Numbered from the stretch's first letter, positions 36,743 through 46,989 are shown. The stretch: 64,000 nt of DNA from JANMZO01 sp963763135 (GCA_963763135.1 CAVXNJ010000012.1:248001-312000), one strand, 5' to 3'. Notes: generated by a model not told the origin, from the letters alone. Numbers and translations: made by a program.

Positions 36743-39362
36743 GGACTTCAGCAACCAACGCATCGCGATTGAGAGATGCTCCGAGCGTTCGCTCGTCGTC
36801 GAACTCCTGATCGGTGAGGCCGCTGAGGACTGTCGGGCTCACGCGCGTTGCGATGAGAGACGACATCCCGTGCTCCTCAAGGTGGCCCGTGATGAGCGCA
36901 GCATCGCAGGGGGAATCTTGCGTGGTCAACCACACAGCCAGGTACGCCAGTGTGGGCCACATGTCGAACCACGATCGGGCCGAGCGAATTGCCGAGATGG
37001 CATCGTCGAAAATCGGGAGCGCATCGGGCTCGCGGCTCTTACTGGCGATTCTTGCCCGGATGTTCCAGGCTTGCGCCGCTGCCCACGTCAGGCCGTTATC
37101 GTTGGCCACCAACAAGGCGTCTTGGCACACCTGTCGCGCACGTGCGAACCGACCTCGCTTGGACTCGAACAGTGCCTCAAACGCGAGCACGTGCGCTCGC
37201 AGGTAGGGGTGACCGAGTTGCCGTTCGACGGCATGCGCCCGTGCGATAAGCGCTTCGGCATCGTGCTCCTCCTTCGCTACAGACGCAGCAATCACCGTCC
37301 AATAGGCCTCCACGACGGGGTTGGTTCGACAGGCAAACGCAAACGCCCTTTCGACGGCGATTTCATATTTGTCGAACGGCCCGCTGTGTCCGTACCCTCC
37401 GCTTAGCGCTCCCCATGCACAGTGGAGATCAGGATCGTCGGGTGACGCGGAGGCGAGCGTTGCCTCGCCGAGGCGAATTTGTTCCGCGAAGTCGCCGACG
37501 AGGCCCGTAAGTATGGCGGCGACGCCGCCGAACACGGATGGGCAGTTCGGCTGCGTGAGACCTCGGTATGCCCACTCCCGGCAGTCGAGTTGCATATGGG
37601 CTGGAGCGTAAAGCGCAAGTGCTCGAAGTACCCGGGCACACTGTTCGAGGTCGCCGTTGCCAAGACCCCACTCGACGGCCGAACGAATGTTGTCCCACTC
37701 GCTGGCAAAGAGCAGTTCTCCTTCGGCATATCCGTCGTGTTGCCAGCGATCCCCGGCATGCTCAGCGATGCCGACAAAATGCTCAGCGTGACGATCGCGA
37801 AGTGCAATCGCTTCGTCAGCCGACACGTTCAATGCACCGAACTGCCGCAACGTCTCCAACAGTCGATAGCGGGTGTGACGATGCTGCGACCTATCCACAA
37901 CAACCATCGACCGATCGACCAACGCGCCAAGTTGATCAGCGACATCGAACTCATCGAGTTCGGGCGTACAGACCGCGTACACCGCCGCGGCGTCGAACGA
38001 TCCGCTGAAGACGCTCAACCGATCGAACAGAAGCCGTTCTGCGTCGGAAAGAAGGTCGTAGGACCACTGCACCGTCGCCTGCAGTGTCTGATGCCGCTCC
38101 ACCCGACCCCGGACAGATCCACGAAGGAGCCGGAACCGCTGACCGAGACGATCCAAGATCTCACCAACCGACATCGTCCGAGCTCGAACCGCCGCCAACT
38201 CGATCGCCAACGGAATGCCGTCGAGGCGCGTGCACAGCTCCTCGATCGCTACACGGTCCGCATCATCTGAACCCCCACCTTCCGAAGCCCGCTCGACAAA
38301 AAGTTGAACACCTTCCACCGCGGGATCCAAGGACCGCACCGGCCAAACGCGCTCACCTTCGACGCCCAGCGGTTCCCGACTCGTCAACAACACCGTCACG
38401 CCCGGACAGCTCCCCGCAATTCCACGGGCCACATCGGCGACACGGTCCAACACATGCTCGCAATTGTCGAGCACCAATAACAACGAACGGCCGTTCAACC
38501 CATCAACAAACGAGTCGACGGCCGACATACCCGGTTGTAGACGCAATCCGAGCGTCGACAACAACAGATTCACAACACTGTCGCCGTCAGCCAATGCAGC
38601 CAACTCACACAACCACACGCCATCGGGGAACTCATCAGCCAACTGCCACGCCACCTCAAGCGAAAGTCGCGTCTTCCCGACACCACCCACACCCACCAAC
38701 GACACCAGCTTCCGCCGGCGCAACTCCAACACCAGACCCTTGACATCATCGACCCGGCCGACGAACGACGTCACCGACAAGGGTAAGTTACCCCGCACCT
38801 CACGCTTGCTCTGCAGAGGCACAACAGGTTCGAACAGACCGGCGGGGCGTAGCGCGAATACCTGCTCCGGTCGGTCGAACCCGCGCAGAACCACTGACCC
38901 CAGATCGACCAGCTCGACGGTCTGATCGAGCGTTTCACGGACCAACTGCGCTGTCGCCAATGACAAGAACACCTCGCCGCCTCGAGCCAACGACATGAGG
39001 CGAGCGGCCCGGTTCACGGATGCGCCGAAGTAGTTCCCATCCCGTTCCGTCACCTCACCCGAATGAAGTCCGATGCGGACCTTTAGCGGAGCAGCCGTTG
39101 GCCACGCTTCCGACTTGATCGCACGCTGCAGCTCAAGTGCTGTGATCACGCCGGCACGCGCCCGAGAAAACGCAACACAAAAGCCATCACCACCCGTCGC
39201 AAACACATGTCCCCCGTGCAACGCAATAACCCCTCGGATCAACTCGTCATGTCGCTCCAGCGCCGCTTCCATCGCGACAGGTTCCCGGTCCCACAGCGCG
39301 GTCGAGCCTTCGAGATCTGTAAATAGAAACGTGACCGTCCCTGACGGCACCGCAACCGACAT
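36711..39362 (-). CDS. class III cyclase-STAND ATPase regulator (paralogue)
   Basis: 883 residues from ATG 39362. Same plan as the convergent gene: cyclase (TFLFTDLEGSTALW; ATGGDGFCVAF; ASVNRAARLM), STAND ATPase (LVGVGGVGKTRLSLEVAW; LLLVLDNCEHVLD; IPLAIELAAVRART), winged-helix region (VQWSYDLLSDAERLLFDRLS) and TPR-like helices. The catalytic Asp, Asn and Arg are kept, so activity is plausible. The upstream flank carries a 60-bp stub of a third similar gene, showing local duplication and loss. Confidence 0.88.
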   Translation of the reverse strand: MSVAVPSGTVTFLFTDLEGSTALWDREPVAMEAALERHDELIRGVIALHGGHVFATGGDGFCVAFSRARAGVITALELQRAIKSEAWPTAAPLKVRIGLHSGEVTERDGNYFGASVNRAARLMSLARGGEVFLSLATAQLVRETLDQTVELVDLGSVVLRGFDRPEQVFALRPAGLFEPVVPLQSKREVRGNLPLSVTSFVGRVDDVKGLVLELRRRKLVSLVGVGGVGKTRLSLEVAWQLADEFPDGVWLCELAALADGDSVVNLLLSTLGLRLQPGMSAVDSFVDGLNGRSLLLVLDNCEHVLDRVADVARGIAGSCPGVTVLLTSREPLGVEGERVWPVRSLDPAVEGVQLFVERASEGGGSDDADRVAIEELCTRLDGIPLAIELAAVRARTMSVGEILDRLGQRFRLLRGSVRGRVERHQTLQATVQWSYDLLSDAERLLFDRLSVFSGSFDAAAVYAVCTPELDEFDVADQLGALVDRSMVVVDRSQHRHTRYRLLETLRQFGALNVSADEAIALRDRHAEHFVGIAEHAGDRWQHDGYAEGELLFASEWDNIRSAVEWGLGNGDLEQCARVLRALALYAPAHMQLDCREWAYRGLTQPNCPSVFGGVAAILTGLVGDFAEQIRLGEATLASASPDDPDLHCAWGALSGGYGHSGPFDKYEIAVERAFAFACRTNPVVEAYWTVIAASVAKEEHDAEALIARAHAVERQLGHPYLRAHVLAFEALFESKRGRFARARQVCQDALLVANDNGLTWAAAQAWNIRARIASKSREPDALPIFDDAISAIRSARSWFDMWPTLAYLAVWLTTQDSPCDAALITGHLEEHGMSSLIATRVSPTVLSGLTDQEFDDERTLGASLNRDALVAEVLTRLRVSVSN

Positions 39363-39429
39363 GCCGACAGTCTGGCCCAACCATGCCAACCCTGCACGGG
39401 CACAGGTCAATCGGGTTTCCTGGTTGACC

Positions 39430-39489
39430 TGAGCCGTCGATATCGGTGAAGAGGAACGTCACCGTCCCCGAAGGTCTGTGTTCGGTCAC
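39430..39489 (-). pseudogene. 5' stub of a third cyclase gene
   Basis: From a GTG at 39489 the minus strand reads VTEHRPSGTVTFLFTDIDGS, i.e. the first 20 residues of a class III cyclase. Homology then stops. The stub lies 68 bp upstream of the intact paralogue's start, consistent with a deletion or unequal crossover between tandem cyclase genes. Confidence 0.7.
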
Positions 39490-39550
39490 CTGTTGAGTTT
39501 CGCGCTGTTCGGCTCTGCCTGCCGGATCGCTTTGGGGATAGGTTGGACGG

Positions 39551-40249
39551 ATGACGAAGAACGTAGTGATCACCGGAGCCAACCGGGGTCTCGGCCTGGC
39601 CCTGGCCCGGGCCTATGCCGGACAGGGCCACAATGTGATCGGCGGTTGCCGCAATCCAGCCGCAGCAACCGAACTTGCCTCCCTCGGAGTCGAGGTGCAT
39701 CGCTTCGACGCATCCGACTTCGCGTCGATCGACTCGTTTGCTGAGGCCCTCGGCGCACGACCGGTCGATGTGCTGTTCAACTGCGCCGGCGTCGATGCCA
39801 GGGCGTTCGGAGCGAACGACACGAATAGAAGCGCGCTTACCATCTCGGCCGAACACTTCGAGGCGGTCATGCGCGTGAACGTCACCGGGCCGCTGCTTCT
39901 GGTCGAACGCCTGAGCGACGCCCTGCTCGCGGCGAAGGGCACGGTCGTAAACATCTCGTCACAAATCGGCTCATTGACCATTGCCCAGAAGATGAGCCGA
40001 GACGTTTCCTACGCAGCGTCGAAGGCCGCCCTCAACATGGTGACCGCCAAGCAGGCCCAGGCCTATGCCGGCGAAGGGGTCACGGTCATCACGATGCACC
40101 CCGGATGGCTGCGCACCGACATGGGCGGGGCATCGGCCGATCTCGACCCGAACGACGCCGCGAACCAGATCATGGCGACAGTCGGGAGTCTCACACCGGA
40201 TCAGAACGGCCAGTTCGTTCGTTGGGACGGAACCGTCCATCCCTGGTAA
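39551..40249 (+). CDS. SDR family oxidoreductase
   Basis: 232 residues. VVITGANRGLGLALARAYAG (TGxxxGLG, residues 5-24), FNCAGVDARAF (NxAG variant, NCAG), VVNISSQIGSL (catalytic Ser) and SYAASKAALNM (YxxxK). HPGWLRTDMGG is typical of carbonyl-reductase-like SDRs of the C-factor/sniffer type. The cyclase stub lies just upstream on the other strand. Substrate unknown. Confidence 0.88.
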   Translation: MTKNVVITGANRGLGLALARAYAGQGHNVIGGCRNPAAATELASLGVEVHRFDASDFASIDSFAEALGARPVDVLFNCAGVDARAFGANDTNRSALTISAEHFEAVMRVNVTGPLLLVERLSDALLAAKGTVVNISSQIGSLTIAQKMSRDVSYAASKAALNMVTAKQAQAYAGEGVTVITMHPGWLRTDMGGASADLDPNDAANQIMATVGSLTPDQNGQFVRWDGTVHPW

Positions 40250-40322
40250 GCGTCGCGACATTTCGCTGTACCGGTCGCAAGGAAACCCAGAGTAGCGCCG
40301 CGAGCGCGACCAGACTGGTCCG

Positions 40323-43300
40323 ATGCGCGTCTCCGCCTCCCGTTCCCCGAAGCGGCCGATCACTCGGCTGTCGTTGGCTGGGGCGCGTCTGAACAAAGGG
40401 CGTCTCGCCCTGCTCAGCTTCGCGGTGTTCATCGGGGTGCTGTTCATTTCGGCGACGCTCACCATCACCGACACCGTCAGGTCAGGGTTCGGCTCGCTGT
40501 TCTCCGACGCATACCGGAACGTGTCGGTGGTCGTGCGGGAGCACTCGGAAATCGTTCGACAGAACGAGACCTTCCGGGGACGCATAGATGAAGGTCTCGT
40601 GGCGACGACCGCCCGGGTGCCCGGGGTCGCCGCCGCGCTGCCACGCATCAGCGGCTACGCCTACGTGGTGAGCGCGAGTGGCGTCGCGCCGGCCAACGTG
40701 GCGAGTGATGCCGCCGGCGCTCCGATTGCGGAGAACTGGATCACCGACACCGCCCTGAACCCGTTCTCACTCGTCGACGGTTCTGCCCCGGCGCGCTCGG
40801 GTGATGTCGTGATTGACCGCGGCACGGCATCTTCTGCGCGCATATCGGTGGGCGATACCGTAAGTGTAGTTACGAAAGACGGATCGGCCCCGGGCCGGGT
40901 ATCCGGAATCGTGCGGTTCGGATCGGTCGACAGCCCGGGAGCAGTCCCGGTCGTCCTTTTTGGGAAGGCCGACGCCCAACGTCTGCTGGGCGAGCCTGAC
41001 CGGATCGACGCCGTGATGGTGCGGGCCAGCGAAGGCGTTAGCCCAGCGACTCTGGAGAAGCGGATCGGGGCGGCGCTGCCAGAAGGGATCGAGGCGGTGA
41101 CAGGCGCGAAGGTGACGGCCGAGCGGGAGAGTCAGGTCGGGTCCGGCCTCCGGTTCGTCACCACGTTCCTACTGATCTTCGCCGTATTGTCACTCGTGGT
41201 CGGGGCATTCATCATCGCCAACACGTTTGCCATGTCCATCAGCCAGCGGACCCGGGAGCTCGCACTGCTCCGGGCCGTCGGAGCGACTCGTTCGCAGATT
41301 GCCCGGATGGTGCTCGGCGAAGCGGCCGTGATGAGCGTTTTCGGCTCGGTTCTGGGCTTGTTTGGTGGGATCGGACTCGCGCAGTTGATGAAGTCGGTCC
41401 TTCGAGCCATCGGCGTTGACCTGCCCCCTGCTCCCCTTGTGGTCAAGTCGTCGACCGTGGCCTGGAGCCTCGGGATCGGAATTGTGGTGACGGTTGCGGC
41501 CGCCATCATGCCGGCCATCCGGGCGGCGCGGATTTCTCCGGTGGCCGCGTTGCGAAACAGCGAGATCGAGCCGCCCCCGCTCCTGCGCCGCACGCTCGTC
41601 GGGCTCGTGGTGATCCTGGCCGGAACGGTCGTCACGAGGTCCGGCGCGCTGGCCCCGAACATTCGCCGCACCGGGCTTGGCGTCGCCCTGCTGTTTGCCG
41701 CCTCCGTGCTTCTGGCTCCGGCCCTGGGCTCGTTGGCCCGCATTCTGGTCGAGCCGGTCGGCCGGATCTTCGGCACCACGTCGGGTCTGGCCGTCCGCAA
41801 TGCCACCCGCAACCCTCGCCGTACGGCGTCCACCGCGTTGGCGCTCTCGCTCGGCTCTGCGGTGGCTTGCTTTGCGTTGATCCTCAACTCTTCGCTGTCA
41901 ACATCGTTGCGCACAGCGGTCGGCGGCGGCCTTCGTGGAGATCTGGTGGTCCGATCGGGAGCGTTCGGGGTTGGTGGCCTTCCGACCTCATTGGCAGATT
42001 CGATAGCGGCACTTCCGTCGGTCGAGGCTGCGTCGGGTCTGCGTTACGGATTCGCCACCGTCGAAGGACCGAAGCGCAAGGCCCGCAAGGCTTCCGCGGT
42101 GAGCCGTTCGGGCGGGCGACCGATTGCCTCGCTTGATCCGGTGGCGGCCGACCGTCTACTCGATTTCGGAAACGAGAGGGGCCGGTTCGGGGACCTGGGA
42201 AACGGAACAATCGCCATTTCCGAGCGCGAACTCGACGACCGCGGGTGGAACTTCGGCGACACCCTTACCCTCACCTTTCCCGGACGCCGAGCTGCCGCGT
42301 TTCGGATCGTGTCGATCTACCGCCAGGGCATCGCTTTCGACTTCGCAATTGCGCACGCCGACTACGAGAAGCTCGTCCCGGATCAGTTCGATTTTGTGGT
42401 CTACGTGGCGGCCCGCCCGGGAACCGATGTGGATAGTCTGCGCGCTGACATTCTTAAGATCACCGCGCCCTATCCGACCGCGAAGGTCGAAGATCCCAAG
42501 CAGTACGTGGCGCGCATCACCGACTCACTCGACCAGTTGCTGAGTCTGATCCTCGGCCTTCTGGTCCTGGTGGTCACCATCGCCGTGCTGGGAATCGCGA
42601 TCACGCTGTCGCTGAGTGTCGTGGAACGAATGCGCGAGATCGGACTGCTACGCACACTTGGTATGTCGCGCGTGCAGGTCCGCTCGATGCTGAGAACCGA
42701 GGCGGTGGTCATTTCATTGCTCGCGGTGAGCATTGGCGTGGTACTCGGAATCGGATCGGCCTGGGCGTTGTTGCAGGCGTTGCGCGACGAGGGCCTGACC
42801 AGCTTCGCCGTGCCATTTGCCGGAGTCGCGGGGCTGGCGCTACTCGCAGCCGTCACCGGGCTCATCGCCTCAATCGTGCCGGGACGTCGCGCGGCCCGCC
42901 TGCCGATGCTCGCTGCATTGAACGGACCACAACCGATCAGCCGGGTGGCGCGGGGACACTCGACGGTGAAGGCGCGATCGGCATGGATCGCAGGCGCCGC
43001 GGTGGCCCTCGGGACGCTGCTGGCTGGATTCGGACTCGGCCGGATCACGGCACCCGACTCATCATCGAGCTCGGCTGTGGCGTCACCGGTCAATTCACGT
43101 ACGACCGCAGCGTCGAGTTCGGCGTCCGCCTCATCGTCGCCATCAGCATCAACGGGATCAGCAGCAACGGGATCAGTGTCAACGGGATCAGCGTCAACGG
43201 GATCAGCGTCCGCGGCGACCACCCGGGCACCTTCCGGTACCAGTGTCGTCAACACGCCCTATCCCGTTCCCACCTCCACCGGACCCGCCAACCCCGGCAC

Positions 43301-45260
43301 ATTGCGCGAGGCGGTTCCCCTCGAGTCTCCAGCCGGCACGCGGGCATGGCGAATCCTCTACGACTCGCAGATTCGCGACGATCGCCCTGTCGTGGTGAGT
43401 GGTCTCGTGTACGTGCCAACGGGTTCTCCGCCAACCGGCGGTTGGCCGGTGCTGTCGTTCGCGCACCCGACCACGGGGCTCGCCGACCGATGCGCTCCCT
43501 CGCGAAACATCGGCATTCTCGAGACCACGATCGCCACGCTGGCCGCCCAGACCGGAATGGCGGTCGTGGCGACCGACTACCCCGGGCTCGGCACCGACGG
43601 CCCGCATCCATTCCTCGACGGTATAAGCGAAGGACGTTCGGTGCTCGACATTGCCGTCGCCGCCAAATCGATCGGAGGAGTTACACTATCCGACACGACG
43701 GTTATCTGGGGACACTCCCAGGGTGGACAGGCCGCGCTGTTTGCAGCACAGGAAGCACCGACCCACCAACCCGGGCTGAAGGTGGTCGGAGTCGTCGCCG
43801 GCGCACCGCCATCACAACTACGCGCGCTTATGACTTCGATCGAGAAGACCCCCGAGCGAGGCTATGCACTGCTTGTCGCCGAGGGACTCCGCGCGATCGA
43901 TCCGTCGCTCCGCCTTTCCGACGTGTTCACGTCACGAGGATTGACCCTGGCCAAGCGGCTCGAGACCGAATGTTCGTCGGAGGTGAACACCGCCGCGGCC
44001 CGCGACACGATTCGTCTGAAGACTCCGGTCCCGGAGCCCTGGCTGACCGCACTCGACGCCAATCAACCCGGGCAGGTCCGGATCCTTGCGCCTGTTCTGA
44101 TCGTGCATGGAGCCGACGACGATCTGGTTCCGGTGGCAACATCGGCCGCGCTGCAAAAGGCACTCCAACGCGCCGGAACGTCGGTCGAGAGGACGGTGTA
44201 CCCCGGTGCGGGGCATGCCGACGTCGCTCTCACCTCGTTGCCCGACGTGCTCAACTGGATCACCAAGCGACTCGCGGCAGCCGGAACATCAACGGCAGGC
44301 TCGGCAACGCCACCAGCCGGCTCGGCAACCGCCGGCTCGGCAACGACCGCCACCTCAGCAACAGCAACAGCTGCGGCCCGCTGGCCGGGTGCGACCGGGA
44401 AACTCCGGGCGGTCCTCGACCGTGGCGACGTGAGGCCGTTGGCCATTGCGCATGCCGGTGGTGATCTGGAGGCACCTCACAGCACCCCGTACGCCTTCGC
44501 CCGTGCACTACAGCTCGGTGTTGACGTGCTCGAGATGGACGTACGACTGTCCTCCGACGGCGTGCTCGTGGTGCACCACGACCCAACCGTTGATCGGACC
44601 ACGAACGAGGTCGGGGCCGCTGCGACACGAACGGCCAGCCAGTTGGCGTCGCTCGACAACGGCTACTGGTTCCAACCGGGTTGTTGGGACTGTCGCTCGT
44701 TGCCGGGGCCCCGTCCCTATCGAGGGGTACGAACCGGGTCCGTGCCACCTCCCACGGGAGCCGTGGCCGACGACTTCCGGATCTCCACCCTCGACGACAT
44801 CCTCACCCGATTCCCCGACACCGTCATCGACATCGAGATCAAAGCCGACGGCCCCGGCGGAGGTGCTCCGGTCGCCGCCGCTCTCGCGAAACGTCTGCGC
44901 GCAGATGAATCTCCCGATCGATTCGTGGTGGTGAGCTTCGACGACGCCACGATCGATGCGTTCCGAGCTGAAGCTCCGGAAATCGCGACATCGCCAGGAT
45001 TCGGTGCGCTCAGCCGCTACGTGCTCGCTGGCGTGAAACCCGTCGGCACCCCGCTGATCCAGGTGCCACCCGAGCTTCAGGGCCTGCCGATCTACACGGA
45101 CGCCTTACGAGCCACCGCGGCAAGGGACGGCATTGCGATCTGGGTCTGGCCGTCGGACTCCGTCACCGATGAAGCGGGTACCTACAAGCAGCTCCTCGTC
45201 GCCAAACCCAATGGGATCATCGCCGGCCGACCGTCGGTTCTGCTCGATCTGCTCAAGTGA
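40323..45260 (+). CDS. FtsX-like permease fused to lipase-like hydrolase and GDPD domain
   Basis: 1645 residues in one open frame. Residues 1-870 are a duplicated FtsX-type permease: membrane helices near 28-47, 278-300, 328-350, 740-765 and 795-820, with LALLRAVGATRSQIARMV and IGLLRTLGMSRVQVRSML coupling segments. A further helix (about 886-905) and a Ser/Thr/Ala-rich repeat linker (906-976) follow. Residues 990-1320 form a secretory-lipase-like alpha/beta hydrolase: GHSQGG (near 1130), HGADDDLVPV (Asp, near 1261), GAGHAD (His, near 1296). After a second Ala/Thr/Gly linker, residues 1370-1645 are a glycerophosphodiester phosphodiesterase: AHAGGDLEAPHST, EMDVRLSSDGVLVVHHD, DIEIKAD. The two enzymes would face outside the membrane. 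No ABC ATPase is adjacent. Confidence 0.88.
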   Translation: MRVSASRSPKRPITRLSLAGARLNKGRLALLSFAVFIGVLFISATLTITDTVRSGFGSLFSDAYRNVSVVVREHSEIVRQNETFRGRIDEGLVATTARVPGVAAALPRISGYAYVVSASGVAPANVASDAAGAPIAENWITDTALNPFSLVDGSAPARSGDVVIDRGTASSARISVGDTVSVVTKDGSAPGRVSGIVRFGSVDSPGAVPVVLFGKADAQRLLGEPDRIDAVMVRASEGVSPATLEKRIGAALPEGIEAVTGAKVTAERESQVGSGLRFVTTFLLIFAVLSLVVGAFIIANTFAMSISQRTRELALLRAVGATRSQIARMVLGEAAVMSVFGSVLGLFGGIGLAQLMKSVLRAIGVDLPPAPLVVKSSTVAWSLGIGIVVTVAAAIMPAIRAARISPVAALRNSEIEPPPLLRRTLVGLVVILAGTVVTRSGALAPNIRRTGLGVALLFAASVLLAPALGSLARILVEPVGRIFGTTSGLAVRNATRNPRRTASTALALSLGSAVACFALILNSSLSTSLRTAVGGGLRGDLVVRSGAFGVGGLPTSLADSIAALPSVEAASGLRYGFATVEGPKRKARKASAVSRSGGRPIASLDPVAADRLLDFGNERGRFGDLGNGTIAISERELDDRGWNFGDTLTLTFPGRRAAAFRIVSIYRQGIAFDFAIAHADYEKLVPDQFDFVVYVAARPGTDVDSLRADILKITAPYPTAKVEDPKQYVARITDSLDQLLSLILGLLVLVVTIAVLGIAITLSLSVVERMREIGLLRTLGMSRVQVRSMLRTEAVVISLLAVSIGVVLGIGSAWALLQALRDEGLTSFAVPFAGVAGLALLAAVTGLIASIVPGRRAARLPMLAALNGPQPISRVARGHSTVKARSAWIAGAAVALGTLLAGFGLGRITAPDSSSSSAVASPVNSRTTAASSSASASSSPSASTGSAATGSVSTGSASTGSASAATTRAPSGTSVVNTPYPVPTSTGPANPGTLREAVPLESPAGTRAWRILYDSQIRDDRPVVVSGLVYVPTGSPPTGGWPVLSFAHPTTGLADRCAPSRNIGILETTIATLAAQTGMAVVATDYPGLGTDGPHPFLDGISEGRSVLDIAVAAKSIGGVTLSDTTVIWGHSQGGQAALFAAQEAPTHQPGLKVVGVVAGAPPSQLRALMTSIEKTPERGYALLVAEGLRAIDPSLRLSDVFTSRGLTLAKRLETECSSEVNTAAARDTIRLKTPVPEPWLTALDANQPGQVRILAPVLIVHGADDDLVPVATSAALQKALQRAGTSVERTVYPGAGHADVALTSLPDVLNWITKRLAAAGTSTAGSATPPAGSATAGSATTATSATATAAARWPGATGKLRAVLDRGDVRPLAIAHAGGDLEAPHSTPYAFARALQLGVDVLEMDVRLSSDGVLVVHHDPTVDRTTNEVGAAATRTASQLASLDNGYWFQPGCWDCRSLPGPRPYRGVRTGSVPPPTGAVADDFRISTLDDILTRFPDTVIDIEIKADGPGGGAPVAAALAKRLRADESPDRFVVVSFDDATIDAFRAEAPEIATSPGFGALSRYVLAGVKPVGTPLIQVPPELQGLPIYTDALRATAARDGIAIWVWPSDSVTDEAGTYKQLLVAKPNGIIAGRPSVLLDLLK

Positions 45261-45301
45261 GTCTGAACCTCGGGTCTCGCAGCGGACCCCGTCTTGGACA
45301 A

Positions 45302-46345
45302 TCAGCCCCACTTCGCAAAGACCTTGTCGGAGTTGAAGCACCAGGTGTCAACATACGCGCTCCACGTCGGTGACCCCAGGCCCAACTCCCGCACCGCCCC
45401 CATCAAACAGCTCCAGTTCAGCACCTCCTGCTGACCGGCCCGCTCGATGTCAGACGTCTTGAGCGATTCCCACCGGTTGAAGTCGGCCGCAACCAACGCG
45501 TCGTAGAGCGAGCGGTCGGCGTCACGGTCAGGGTGGAGGCGCCACGTATGGTCGGTCAGAAACGCGTGCGACCACGACGACGATGCGATCAGGGCGACCC
45601 GCCACGGTGACGCGGCCATGTGCCGCGCCACCGCGCCGCCGAGCGCCATCAACCTGCGTGGCGTCGGCGATGGGGGGTCCAATTCCATGGGCGTGCCGAA
45701 CGGTTTGCAAAAACCCCGGGCCGATATCACACCGCGGCCGTAGCAGTTGATAGGTAGACATACCATCGGCCAAGGGAACCCGACCCGGTCGTAGTCGAGA
45801 AACAATTGCGCGTTCATGAACGCGTGCGCGACTCCACGGTGATGGTTCGGTTCGTATGCGTACGAAGCATCGAATTCGTCTTCGAGAAGTTTCTCGGCCA
45901 GCCAGCGTCCGATGTCGGGGCGACCTTTCACCACATGGACCTGGTCCTTCGGTTCACCCCAGACGTTCGTCCACATGAAGTGCTCCCATGGAGTGTTCTC
46001 GGTGTCGGGATACGCGAGAACACCGTAAGGCGGAATGATCGTCTCGCGGAAGTTCTCGTATTGGTCGTCGCCCCAGACGAGGATCGCATCGGGTTGAAAT
46101 GCTTCGAGTTCGGCTCGGCAGCGCGCGAACTGTTCGAGGAGTTTCGCCCGATGGACACCCGCAGACGATCGGGCTTCGTCGGTGCCCCATTCGGCTTGCA
46201 TGCCCGGATCCCAGGAAGCGGGGTCCTTGGCCGATTCGGGTATTCCGGGATCTTGCAGCGTCCCTCGAAGGAGTCCGGCCATCTCGGCATCGGTCGCCGC
46301 CAGCGGCGGATAGTGGGTGAAACCCATCGCAAGTATCTCAGCCAT
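45302..46345 (-). CDS. class III extradiol dioxygenase (LigB-like)
   Basis: 347 residues from ATG 46345. The start MAEILAMGFTHYPPLA contains the metal-ligand His of LigB-fold enzymes. AILVWGDDQYENFRE and the HHRGVAHAF segment follow, then LIASSSWSHAFL (second-half conserved Ser/His). The family includes protocatechuate 4,5-dioxygenase beta and related ring-opening enzymes using Fe(II). It is last in an operon with the two Rieske dioxygenase subunits, so it probably cleaves the diol ring after hydroxylation. Confidence 0.82.
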   Translation of the reverse strand: MAEILAMGFTHYPPLAATDAEMAGLLRGTLQDPGIPESAKDPASWDPGMQAEWGTDEARSSAGVHRAKLLEQFARCRAELEAFQPDAILVWGDDQYENFRETIIPPYGVLAYPDTENTPWEHFMWTNVWGEPKDQVHVVKGRPDIGRWLAEKLLEDEFDASYAYEPNHHRGVAHAFMNAQLFLDYDRVGFPWPMVCLPINCYGRGVISARGFCKPFGTPMELDPPSPTPRRLMALGGAVARHMAASPWRVALIASSSWSHAFLTDHTWRLHPDRDADRSLYDALVAADFNRWESLKTSDIERAGQQEVLNWSCLMGAVRELGLGSPTWSAYVDTWCFNSDKVFAKWG

Positions 46346-46400
46346 GTCGCAGATTCCTAGAGGGTCGCCGTTGAAGTGGACCGGTGGGCAAAAAGTATGT

Positions 46401-46943
46401 TCACAGAAGAATGCTGACGCGCCCGTGCGGGCGGAGTTGCTCGAGCCCGAGCACGGCACGGCGGTTGCGGATACGAAAACCGGCCGGGCCGCCGAGCAGG
46501 AGATCGAGGTGCAACGTGTAGGGGAACACGTCGAGGTTCTTCCCCGAAGCCCGATGAGCGATGCCCTTCGCGATCACCTGAACCGACCCGTCGTCGAGTC
46601 GTTTCACCCGGACGTTTCCGACAACGCGGTGCGTCGTCGACAGCGGAGACTCCGCCCACGCCGTACCGTTCAGTATCGATGTCACTCGCTCGGTCAGGAG
46701 GAACAGGTCGTCCTGCACGAAGAACAGGTCGTGGGCCGGATCGCCGTCGGGCCAGCCGGTTGCGGGGACAAGGTAGTGGGAGTCTTCGGTGAAGAGCTCC
46801 AGCCATTCCTGCAACTGCCACCCATCGAGGAGCGCTGCGTCGTATGTCAGAAAGTCCTCGACGGCAAGGCGGAGCCGCACATCCGCGAGTGACTGGGCAC
46901 CTTCCACATCGGCGGCTGCGGCGGAGATCACAACATCAGTCAT
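46401..46943 (-). CDS. aromatic ring-hydroxylating dioxygenase, beta subunit
   Basis: 180 residues. NTF2-like fold of ring-hydroxylating dioxygenase small subunits: VEDFLTYDAALLDGWQLQEW, LFTEDSHYLVP, LFLLTERVTSI and THRVVGNVRV in the family's order. The beta subunit is structural in the alpha3beta3 enzyme. It lies 46 bp downstream of the alpha gene and upstream of the LigB-like gene. Confidence 0.88.
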   Translation of the reverse strand: MTDVVISAAAADVEGAQSLADVRLRLAVEDFLTYDAALLDGWQLQEWLELFTEDSHYLVPATGWPDGDPAHDLFFVQDDLFLLTERVTSILNGTAWAESPLSTTHRVVGNVRVKRLDDGSVQVIAKGIAHRASGKNLDVFPYTLHLDLLLGGPAGFRIRNRRAVLGLEQLRPHGRVSILL

Positions 46944-46989
46944 TTGCAGTTCCTTTGGTGGGTGAGGTCAGGGATCACGGAAACACCGT

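Noticed and set aside
43140..43215. Short 15-bp repeats resembling a CRISPR array
   Set aside because: They are in frame and encode the Ser/Thr/Gly linker of the fusion protein; there are no spacers.
42983..44464. 493-codon plus-strand frame inside the triple fusion gene
   Set aside because: Arg-rich shadow of the fusion frame with no recognisable motif.
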